A DNA stretch of 64,000 nt from Callaeas wilsoni (lineage: Eukaryota > Chordata > Aves > Passeriformes > Callaeidae): the NCBI GenBank assembly GCA_013398955.1, contig VWPU01008497.1, positions 1 through 64,000 on the forward strand, written 5' to 3'. Position numbers and translations under genes: made by a program. Shown here one piece after another: positions 48,153-58,159 of the stretch (position 1 is the first letter of the stretch; each line of letters begins with the position of its first letter). The notes beneath the pieces are model-generated. The model made no database searches and was not told where the DNA came from. It saw only the letters and a list, made by a program, of their open reading frames with translations.

Positions 48153-48250
48153 AGTGTGGAGCTGAGGCACAGATGGACTAAATTACCTGCTCATGGCCAA
48201 ATGGGAAGCATAGCAGGGCAGGGATTGACCCCAAGAGCCTCATCTTCCCC
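48153..48250 (-). repeat. MIR/CORE-SINE-like relic, antisense
   Basis: GAGCTGAGGCACAGATGGAC, then a clear GGCCAAATGG and GGGCAGGGATTGACCCCAAG, follow the reverse complement of the MIR consensus (TGAGGCACAGAG ... AAGGTCACAC ... GGGATTCGAACCC) in order and spacing. It is old and diverged. MIR-type SINEs are rare in birds, so identity needs alignment. Confidence 0.55.
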
Positions 48251-49029
48251 CAAAGAGCAGTTCATCCTCCTAGAGCGCAGAGCAGCTCAGCACTGAGCCT
48301 GGCTCCGTGCACGTGGCTCCGGCACGCGGTGGCAGAGCTGTCACCGTGTCACCCCTGCCTGCGTGGGAGCACGCACCGTGGGAAGGCCAGTTCTCCCCTC
48401 AGAGGACAAGGGACAGATTGAAACCGAAAGCCCTTGTTTTCCTTTTCCCACTACAAAGAGCTCAGGCCAAGTTAGCTGACATCAGTGGTCTCCTCCTAGA
48501 AAAAGGGGAAATAAACCTGGGCCCAAGGGTGGGAGAGGCAGGGGAGTTCCTGCACACAATAAATGGCAGCTTGCCAGCACGCGAGAGCACAACAATAACC
48601 CCACACGGCTGAGTGCTTGTGAACGGTGTCGTTCCAGGGAAACCAGATCCTGGGCAGGCTCCCAAGTCAACTGAGGCTGATGCTGGCAACGATTGTGCTC
48701 CATGCCATGTCATCCAAACGGTGGAGAGGGGGTGTGCTGGTCTGGAGCACGTGTATGGCACACCTGCAGGTACAGTGGAGCCAGGGGGAGATCAGGGAGT
48801 ACAGGGAATCGCTGAGCATAGAGGTGGCAGAGCCCAAATATCCTGCAGTGACCACACTGGGGAATAATAAAGGCTTATCTCTGCCAGGAGTGTAGAGTGC
48901 TGCCTTCTGGGTACCACGTAACCTCTGTCATTCATGGCATCTACCTGCAAGGAGATGCTGGGTGTTTATGGCTGTGATTTGGGATAATCTAGTCTTTAGG
49001 GAGGGAGAGTGACTAAGTCCCCTGCACTT

Positions 49030-49098
49030 TGAGTCCAGCTCTGTCATTTTCACGGGTTATTTCACCAGCCTGTGCTTCAGTTTCCCCAGGCAAAATGT
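49030..49098 (+). repeat. MIR/CORE-SINE-like relic, sense
   Basis: GAGTCCAGCTCTGTCATTTT, then TTATTTCACCAGCCTGTGCT and TTCAGTTTCCCC, follow the MIR 3' half (CTCTGCCAC ... CTTAACCTCTCTGTGCCTCAGTTTCC). It lies 0.8 kb from an opposite-strand relic of the same kind. Confidence 0.5.
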
Positions 49099-51344
49099 GC
49101 TGGAGAAGGTACAGCCAGCTCCTGTGAGCAGGGCAGGAGCAGGGAGGCGTTGGGTGGCTTGCAAGGACCAGAGAGAGCCAAAGATGGAGACCCAGTCCAG
49201 GGCAGGTAACACTGGTTTTATCCTCTCTCCCTGCTCCCACTCGCCTCTTTGGTCCCTGCTTCAAGCAGTGGGGAGCAGGATCCCCTGATCTGACCTCCTC
49301 CAAATGGGGGGCTCCTCAAAAAGGGCAGGTGAGGCTGGGTGTGTCCCCCTTTTCCCCATCCAAAAGCCGTTCCTCGCTGCCCCCCAGGCCGGGAGGTGAC
49401 TCAGCTGACTGATCTCTGTGTCTCTGCAGGTTTGTGACCATGTGAGTGAGTGCCTGTAAGGATCTAACTGCCCTGTGCTCTCTGAACCACCTCTCTCTGT
49501 AATCCCAGATGGAGTGGGGATAGAGCAAACTTGGAGGAAGAGGCAGCTCCAAGAGTCTGGGAGCCAAAATCTGCAATAAATCTTCATGCTTGTTGTAAAC
49601 AGCCCCTGAGAGGGTGTCGCAGGAGCACGGCAGAGAGCGAGGCAGCAGAACCCCCAACTGGAACCTCTGCCAGCCCTGCCGGCTCGGGCTCCGTTTGGCA
49701 AAGAGCATCGTTGGCAGCAGCAAGAGCTGCCAAAGACCCCAGACTTGGCTCCAGCTCCCTGGCCTGGAGCTGGGTGATGCTGGATGCTGCTGCTGGCAGC
49801 ATCACAGCCTGAGCATCACCTCTTGTCCAGCCAGATGAGATGGCTCAGACTGTGGCAGCCCCTCTCCAGCCTCCGTGCACAGGCACGATGGTATTTGGGA
49901 GAACATCTCACATCCTTGGGGGTTTCCTGTTTAATTCTCAACCTAAGGAGCTGCAGCAAATGATCCCTGTCTTACACGCTTGTGGAATTCAGTGAGATTA
50001 GATTAGGGGTGAATTCTTCCCATATTTCTTATAGAGCTGATATCTCTGCCCTGGTTTTCAGATTGACTTCCCCATCCCCGGCTCATTAATCACCGCGGTG
50101 TTTGCGTCTCTGTCGTTTTCAATACCGTTAACTCGGCAGGAGAAATCTATCTGTTCCAGCAGCCCATCGTGTCAAGCCGGTGACCCGTCAGGAGTGCCTG
50201 ACCCCTCCCTTTGAAGGCTGAGCGAGGAGTGGCCGGCAGAAAGCTGGGACACGCTCCACTTGGCAAAGAGAAAGCTCCCCATGGCTCGTGCATGGGGCGC
50301 GTGGCCGGCATGTGTGCGGGACGGCCGCGGTTCTGGGACCAGATATCCTGCAGCGCCTTCCCCCCTTCCCTTGGGCACGCGGCTGCAGAAAAAAATGCTG
50401 GTTTCCAGTTTAGCAGGATTGTCCTGACAGTGCTCAGCAGCTGGATCAATCTTTAAAGACAATAAACTTCTTAACTGAGGGCAGGCTCACTGGAGCTGAT
50501 TTCCAGTGGGCAGCACATCCCATGGCCCAGCTGCCTTCCAGGGCTGCAACACACTCAGGAGCTGTGATTCGTGCCAAGGGCGGTCTTATTTCAAGGATAG
50601 AAAGAAAGAAATAACTCTCTTTGTCTTAATTTAAGTTCTTCAAGTGTTTTGTTATTTTCTTTCTGGACATAAGCAACCATTCAGCCTTCTCCTTCCTCCC
50701 TCACCCTGAGTATCAGCCCCTCACACCAAAACACCCACTCATCACTCTCAGGACGCTCAGGCGTGCAAGGCTCCCGACTCCCAGCCATCCATACCCAAGA
50801 TCTGCGATGCTTCCAAGCAGAAGGATCATTAGTTAAGGGACTCCTTTGGAGAGCACCCAGCATTTCTCAGGCTCTGTTTCTTTTCTGCCTGCTGCATCGT
50901 TTGACCCGAGTTTCCGAGAGCTGAGGCATTGCAGAGGGAGGTTGAAGAAACACAATTTCCCTGTCCCAACAGATTTTATAAAGCCCAAGCAGAGGACAAT
51001 TCCCCCACTGATCAGGGAGGCTGGTTTTTTTCTCCTTAGATCAAGGATGTCACAACTGTTTTGGAGGCAAATGATTGATTTTTATCTGGTGAGGAGGGAG
51101 AAATCTGACAAAGTTATCTCTGAACAGCGGCAAAGCCGCCAGCACGGGCTAGTGACAATTAGCCCAGTGTGGGTTTTTGGGCTGTTAAACCTCAGCAGCA
51201 AAGCAGAGCACTGAAGCTGAGAAACCCTAGAAAAACCAGCTCTGGAAACAGCTTCACCATAGTAAAAAAGCACAAAACCTCCTGGGACCCAAGTTACAGC
51301 ATTAATAGACACAACACAAACGTAAAATATGGTGGCAGAGGATC
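49099..51344. other. Intergenic, no gene seen
   Basis: Mixed-composition unique sequence. The stretch 50080-50160 (TCATTAATCACCGCGGTGTT, TACCGTTAACTCGG) is unusual in combining homeodomain-like TAAT cores with CpGs and could be a conserved non-coding element, but this is a guess. Confidence 0.4.
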
Positions 51345-51397
51345 AGAATAAGGTGATCTTTAGGGTTCCTTCCAACTCAAACCACACGATGGTTTTA
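51345..51397 (+). repeat. Short CR1 3'-end fragment
   Basis: AGGTGATCTTTAGGGTTCCTTCCAACTCAAACC-like sequence followed by ACGATGGTTTTAT is the last 50 bases of a CR1 element, sense orientation. Confidence 0.7.
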
Positions 51398-52234
51398 TAA
51401 AATTAGTAGAACTTTTCTCGGCATGCTAAGGCAAACAGAGTGGCAGAGCGAGCTCTGCTCTCTCTGCAGCGGCTGGGATAAGACCGGTCACTCACGAGTT
51501 ACTCTGCACGAAGCTGTAAAACGTAACGAAGCTGACAGTGAAAGCAGATGAACTCAGGACTGATTAACCCCGGCTCAGCCTCGCGGGCTGAGCTGCTCCC
51601 GCTGGGAATGCTGCCCCAGGCAGCCCTCGCAGGGAGCGAACCGAGGCAGCCTGGGCTGCCCGAGCTCACGAACAATTAAACCCATCGCTCATTACTCACC
51701 GGCCAGCGGGATCCCAGCGGCTCCAGCGTCTTCTCCCAGTGAACCCAGAGCACCTGGAGGCGGCAGGAGGAGCCGGAGGTGGGGAGGACAGCCGGGGGCA
51801 GCCCCTCATTCATACCCAGCCCCGGCTGCGGGAATCTCCGTCTGGTCCGTCCCCTCCATGCGCACGCCGCAAATGCCATCTAGCGGTGCGGGATTGCTGT
51901 GCCGGGGGCTGCCGGGCTTCCATGGAGTCACAGGGAAATATTCGTCTTTTCCCGGGAAGTTCCATCCCTGCAGCTCGAGGCCCAGCTCAGGGAGGGGGAT
52001 CGGAAGGCGGCGGATGCAGCACTCCCGTTGTGGATGGGGAAGCCCAAGAGCAGTGGGGTGGATGGGAGAGGCTGATGGACACAGGCATCAGGGTCAGAAA
52101 GGAAAGCTCTGATCCATGAGCAACTCCAAAGAGAAATGTGATGGAGAGGATTTGGGCTCTGATGCACAAGCACAGTGCAGCAGGAGCACACACAGCTGTA
52201 CAGGACCCTGATGTATTAACCATACATTTTCCCT
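51398..52234. other. Intergenic with CpG-rich patch (about 51440-51930)
   Basis: CpG-rich sequence containing CCTCGCGGGCTGAGC, CACCGGCCAGCGGG and CATGCGCACGCCGCAAATG. It is a candidate promoter or enhancer, unassigned. No exon could be defined. Confidence 0.4.
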
Positions 52235-52745
52235 GTGTTCAGTTTTGGGCTGATCACTACAAGGACATTGAGGTGCTGGAGAATGTCCACAGAAGGGCGA
52301 TGGAGCTGGGAGCACAGCCTGATGAGAAGGGGCTGGGGGAACTGGGGGGGCTCAGCCTGGAGAAAAGGGGATACAAGGAGTCCTTATTGTTCTCTACAAC
52401 TCCCTGACATGAGGGTGGAGCCAGGGGGTTCAGGTTCTTCCCCCAGGGAACAAATGTGTTGTGGTTTATTCAGGACAAGAGGACAGGACAAGAGGAAATG
52501 GCTTCAAGTTTTGCCAGAGCAGGTTTAGATGGGATATTAGGAAAAATTTCTTCACTAAAAGGATTGTCAGGCATTGGAACAGACTGTTCAGGGAAGCAAT
52601 GGTGTCACCATCTCTGGAGGGACTTAAAAGTCATGTAGAAGTGGCACTTGGGGACATGGTTTAATGGTGGGCTTGGCAGTGTTAACATCTGGGCTCAGTG
52701 ATCTTAGAGGTCTCTTCCAATCGAAACGATGCTGTGATTTACAAG
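52235..52745 (+). repeat. CR1 LINE copy, sense
   Basis: Begins in the 3' part of the CR1 reverse-transcriptase reading frame (TTTTGGGCTGATCACTACAA, GACATTGAGGTGCTGGAGAA) and runs through GGACAGGACAAGAGGAAATG and TTAGGAAAAATTTCTTCACT to CTTCCAATCGAAACGATGCT-like tail sequence. The frame is broken, so it is inactive. Confidence 0.93.
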
Positions 52746-53225
52746 GTGTGTTTTAGCTCCAGACAGGCTCTGGGCTGATCCTGCAGCCTGAACGCCCATC
52801 AGTGGCTGGGGAGCAGGAGGTGCATTCCTGGAGCATATTGGGTTTGGTTTCATCTGAAAGGAATCTGGTTGATCCTGGCCCAAGCCAGACCTCTCCTGAG
52901 CTGCTCCAGGACACAATCCAAAAGTGGGGGAAGTCGTGAGATTGATTTCAGAAGTGCACCCCAGAGCCAAATTAATGGATCAGGCTCAGCCCAACAGGAC
53001 TTTGGGGGAAAGGGACTTTGCTGCCTCTGCAAGAGAGCTGCTTGGCCCCTGTCCTGTGCCCCAGAAGCAGAAGGACACAAGGGAGTTACCTAGGACCCTG
53101 CTGAGGCCCTGGGGGCACTAAGTGGCCTCAAGTGAGCCCCCATCCATCCATCTGCTGCCCGCTGGACCGGGGACTCCATTTAGGGCTAGGCCCGTGCTGG
53201 GAGCACCCTCTGAAGCTGCGCTGCA
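52746..53225. other. Intergenic, no gene seen
   Basis: Unique sequence between the CR1 copy and the minisatellite, with nothing recognisable. Confidence 0.5.
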
Positions 53226-53764
53226 GGTCCAGCCTGCTCTCCTGGCCAGAGTTCGGGCTGAGATGGGCAGCCCTGGTCCAGCCTGCCCCCCTGGCCAGAC
53301 TTCGGGCTGAGATGGGCAGCCCTGGTCCAGCCTGCCCCCCTGGCCAGACTTCGGGCTGAGATGGGCAGCCCTGGTCCAGCCTGCCCCCCTGGCCAGACTT
53401 CGGGCTGAGATGGGCAGCCCTGGTCCAGCCTGCCCCCCTGGCCAGACTTCGGGCTGAGATGGGCAGCCCTGGTCCAGCCTGCCCCCCTGGCCAGACTTCG
53501 GGCTGAGATGGGCAGCCCTGGTCCAGCCTGCCCCCCTGGCCAGACTTCGGGCTGAGATGGGCAGCCCTGGTCCAGCCTGCCCCCCTGGCCAGACTTCGGG
53601 CTGAGATGGGCAGCCCTGGTCCAGCCTGCCCCCCTGGCCAGACTTCGGGCTGAGATGGGCAGCCCTGGTCCAGCCTGCCCCCCTGGCCAGACTTCGGGCT
53701 GAGATGGGCAGCCCTGGTCCAGCCTGCTCTCCTGGCCAGACTTCGGGATGAGATGGGCAGCCCC
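53226..53764. repeat. 49-bp minisatellite, 11 copies
   Basis: The unit starts GGTCCAGCCTGCCCCCCTGG, continues with CCAGACTTCGGGCTGAGATG and ends GGCAGCCCT (49 bp), repeated 11 times with exact period. The nine inner copies look identical. The first and last differ at the same place (GCTCTCCTGG in place of GCCCCCCTGG), and each has one further change. Because 49 is not a multiple of three the array stays open in a minus-strand frame of 346 codons with a 49-residue period. This is a composition artefact, not a protein. Confidence 0.97.
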
Positions 53765-56700
53765 ATCTCATGGACGGACCTTGGACAGGAGTTACAGGCA
53801 GCTTTGCTGCCAGCTTGTTGTGACGAGCTCGGTGACCCTGCTCTGCTGCTCCTCCTTCATGGGAGTCCAAACCACCCCAGCACAGGCACTCCAGCTCCTC
53901 AGGCTGATCCTCTCCTTCCCTGGTGGTGGAGCCCAGCATGGGGCAGTGAAATCCTGCTGCAGGAGGGCAGAGGGATGTCCTGGGGTGGGAGATACTCACT
54001 GGGTGTCTGCAGCAGCAGCAGCAGTGCCTGTGGGGTGATGGCTGGGCCAGCTCCAGGGGTGAGCTCCAAGCTGTTATCCAGCCCTCTGCCTTTTCTGGAC
54101 CAGCCCATCCTTCCATTGTGTGGGACAGGGGACTCTGCCTCTGGGGGACAATGCTCACATTCCCAGCTTCCTCGCAGCACTCCCAAGCACTCCACAGGGA
54201 AGGAGGTGCACTTTAACAGCTGAACAGGACTGGCCTCTCCCAGGCTGCAAAAGGGCAGAGCAGCACATACACAGACCCACACACCCACCAGCAGCAGCTT
54301 GGCAAGATCACAGCTCCTTCAAAATGTGCTGGCAGGAAAAATCCACACGAAGCTTGGACAAGGCCTTGTGTCCACGCTTATCCCGGCTATTCCGGGCACT
54401 GTGTGAGTGACTATAGTGTCATTCATCTTCCTTTGAACCTTTGTGCTACCAAAAGGAAGTCCATTGAAGTGCAGCTTCACAAGGATTGTACTTGGTGACA
54501 TTTGAAAGTGTTAATGTCCCCAGTACAGGAACAAGGAACAGAATGGTCCTTGTATGGATATGGATAAATAAGGAAATGGAGAACCTACATTAAAACGGGG
54601 GAATGATTTGAGCAACAACCTCCTCCAAACACTGAACTCCTGTTTCTCGAGTCTTAAAACATGAAATGAGCAAAATTGTTCATCAGATTCATCTGGCATC
54701 TGAGGGGCGACCCCCAGCCTCGTCCTCCTTCCAGCAGCCCTTCTCTCCCTGAGGCGGGTCACTGCTGCAGAGGGAAGTGCATTCCCTGGGTCCTCTCTCC
54801 CCTTTTACAAACACTTCCCTCAGCCCAGCTTACTGTTCTTTTCTATTTACAAAGCACACCTCCAGCTCTTTACATAAATATGTTTCACTTAAAAGGGCCT
54901 GAGTCACTGCTGTATCAATACTAATATGAATAAATATTGGAAATCTAAGACTATCTATTTGTTTTACATTGGGAAAGCGGGAGGAAAAGCAGCTTCTGCT
55001 CCAGAACCTCTCAGAAGTCTGAAGCAGCCTCCTGCCTACCAACCTGTGTGACTGACAGAGCTCAGAGCTGGACACTCCCTTGGGCAGGGGTCCAGGCAGC
55101 AGTGCCTCCAACCCTCTAAATGGTGGATTTAACCTCCCTTCTGGTTCCACTCTCAGTCCAAGGCTCCCATTGCCTGTTCTTTTTAAATATAATAATCCCT
55201 TTAACCCCCTTGTTCTGCCTTTTCTGCCTGGGCTTTTTGTACACACAGTTCCACACATCCCAACCTTAGTGCTGGTTATGGGTCACCCCAGTCCTCCTCC
55301 TGCAGATGTGCAACATCTGCATGCCAAACAACTGCTCCAACACAGCACTTACCCTGTGAGTTGTTCCAATTCTCTTATCAGGACCTTCCAAAAATAAAAA
55401 TAAATTGTAACTTGAGCCATACCCATCACCACAGGGTGGCACACAAGGACATGTGCTGAACACAGCCACAGCAGAAGCATAGTGGTGAGTAATCTCTGAA
55501 ATAAAAGCAAAATAGTTGTAAAGGTAGCTGCAACTCAGCTACAGCTTTGTGTCACCATCCTTTAGAAAATATTAAAGACATCAAAACCACTGCACCAAGG
55601 ATAAATAGTTGGGCTTTCTGCATCACCAACTACGCTGCTGTTTTCCCAAGAGAATATGATGTTTTCTGGCTTGGTGCTTCTTTGTAATGCTTTTAGCTTG
55701 TCACTCTGTTTATCTGTTCCAGTTTGTTAATAACTTCGTTCCAGTCACCTCAACCCAGCCCCAGAGGAGAGTTCCATGTTCCCTAATCCTGGATATCCCC
55801 CTGCAGAGGCACAGCATGGGTAGGTGCCATGCCTGTGTACAGTCTCTACACACACATCTTCAAGGGAATACACAGGAGCTCACACTGGCTTACCTTGGGG
55901 AAGTGGAATTTTGAGGAATTAAGTCAGTATGTATCCAGGGGATACCTTGATTTTCCATGGGCTGGCACCAGGATACTCCCGACAGTTCAGGTGTTCCCAA
56001 GCCACACACAGCACATCCTCAGAAATCCCACGCTTGTGAGAGTAACACTGTGTTGCTCTGACCTCTTACAACACAAACAATATTCCTGATTTCCCATAAA
56101 TGTTTACTACCATCCTCAAAATAGTAGAAGCCAACACACTAAGCATTTCTATCAATAATACAGCTGATGGGAGGTAGATCTACCACCACACACAGAAAAA
56201 GGATTTCTCTTGATTGGAGACTGATACATTCTGCAAGTAGATATTTTTAATTGATTTTTTTCCTCTGTTTTCACAGCAGTCTGTTCCTGCTCCTCTTCTG
56301 TTCCTGACTTCAGCCCTGGCAATGGGCCTGTAAGGAAAGTGTTGCATTGCCTCTCCTTTCACACACGCACATCATGGACTAGAAACAAGCAAGCACACGA
56401 CTAAGCCAAGGAACATACATTATTAAGTGAGGTCCATCTGTCCAAGGGAAGCTGCTCTTACATTTATCTGGTTTATTATCTTCTAATTAATCACGTATTA
56501 TCAGTCGTTAACAGGCTTTCACTAAGATGCATGTACCCACTTAGCAAATTAATAAAATCAGCTAATGGGTTCCCACATATGGCAGCTGCAGGGGCTCCCT
56601 CTGGTTGTCTTGGGAATGATGCTCTGTGGGTGCTCATTTTTGGCACATCCAGGTGCAGGCCACCCTGAGCAGCAGCTACTAACCTGCAGCCAGACTCCCC

Positions 56701-57870
56701 TCTTCCCTCCCTGAAAATGATGCCCTATCCCAGTCATACTTCTTCCCCCTTTGTGCATGAATAATTTCCAGACCTGACAGCTTGTTAAGCCACCACCGTT
56801 GCTCCCCGTGTGGGAGTTCATCCCTAGGAGCCCATCACCTTCCCCATCCATCCCTTACATGCCTGGGGCTCCCAGGATGACTGAAGGCCCTCACCCCCCA
56901 TGTACTCACCAGCACCAGGCACAGCTCCACCACCCCTGGGTGCAGCACTAGGGGCCACAACGCTGCAAGTCCTCCAGGCTCCTCGGGCACTGCCCGTGCC
57001 AGCGATGAGGAAACACAGCTTGGACAGGTCTTTCGCCGTCTTTGGAAGTAGTCAGCTCTTGCAGGTGGCTCTTCACCTACAAATCCTGCTGGCTTCAGCG
57101 TCCATGTCTCCTGCTTTCCCTTCTTTGGGGTATTTGAAAGCAGTGTCAGGCCCTGCCCTCTGCCACGTGAACAGGAAGGTGGTGGTGGGTACCAGCTCCT
57201 CACTGGGCATGAGATCTGCTCCCACCGGCATCATCCCTGTCCCTGCAGGCCACACTCACCCTTGTCACCCACGGGGCCTGCTGTGCTCACACACACACAC
57301 TTTCCTGTGCTTTGGTCAAACTGCCCCTGCTACACATTCCTGCCCAGGAGCTGCCTCCGTACCTCCCCAGGACAGGCCAGCAGCACCTACGTGGCTTCTC
57401 CTGTTCCCCTGACACGCTGGGCCAGCATGGTTATATCCCCACGAGGGTCCCCACACAACACTGCCACCAGATCCAGCCCACCTCATGTGCAATGTTCTGC
57501 CCTGGCCGGGATGCCCAGACAACACGCAGTGCCAATGATGTCACCTTTAGCCATTAAGCTCTTGCTATTAATTAAACACCATTGTCCTCATCAGCTGCCA
57601 GGATGAATCCCACACTGATCACTCCTGCTCCTGAAACCCTCCCAGGCCTTGAGGCCATTCCCTGCTCCCAGCTCCCATCCTGACCCAGGAGCATATGGCA
57701 CCAGGAGCATCTGCCCCTGAGATGACAGAGAACACGCCACAGGACAGTGGCACTGTCAGTCCCACTGACACAGCTGCAACTCCCAGGGACCTCACCAGCA
57801 GAGAGCAAATCACGACGGGAATTTTTCAAAGCACCACATTGCTTTTAAAACACACCATCTCAGCCACAAG
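53765..57870. other. Intergenic stretch downstream of RBM6
   Basis: No gene is recognised. The part 54500-56600 is AT-rich compared with the sequence to its left. The minisatellite lies at the left edge and the RBM6 poly(A) site at the right edge. No RBM5 exon was found. Confidence 0.6.
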
Positions 57871-57893
57871 ACAAACACTGACAAATTTTCGGT

Positions 57894-57899
57894 TTTATT
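57894..57899 (-). terminator. RBM6 poly(A) signal
   Basis: The plus strand TTTATT is AATAAA on the minus strand, 134 bases past the RBM6 stop codon and preceded by an A/T-rich run. Cleavage is expected about 57870-57885, so the 3' UTR is short (roughly 150 bases). Confidence 0.8.
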
Positions 57900-58033
57900 A
57901 AAAAAATTCTAGCAGCAAAACCTGTAACAATTCAGAAAACGAACCAAAAAAAAAGACCAAACCTTCAAAAGAACATGACACAGAGAGAAAGAGACGGGGA
58001 TGGAGAGAGACAGATCTGGAGTTCCTCCACTGT

Positions 58034-58159
58034 TCACTCAAGTTCCTTATAGCGGGCAAACATGACCCTCCGGACGGCGTCGCGGTAGGTCTCGTTGGAC
58101 TGCCTCTTGGGGGGCTTCCCTGGGGCCCCCAGCCCAGGGCCCTTCCTCCTGTTTTCTGC
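58034..58159 (-). other. RBM6: RBM6 terminal coding exon
   Basis: A 42-codon exon (with stop) follows the acceptor TGTTTGCAG. It encodes the end of the G-patch region and the conserved C-terminus [18 protein letters not shown]. Confidence 0.93.

Noticed and set aside
47445..48296. 283-codon plus-strand open frame
   Set aside because: It is an Ala/Pro-rich translation of a CpG-rich patch, with competing frames on both strands and no recognisable domain.
52138..52664. Short frames resembling mobile-element protein
   Set aside because: They belong to a truncated CR1 copy with a broken reading frame, so they are recorded as a repeat rather than a gene.
53118..54158. 346-codon minus-strand open frame with a perfect 49-residue repeat
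   Set aside because: It is produced by the 49-bp minisatellite, whose length is not a multiple of three and which lacks stops in one direction. There is no family match and no splice support.
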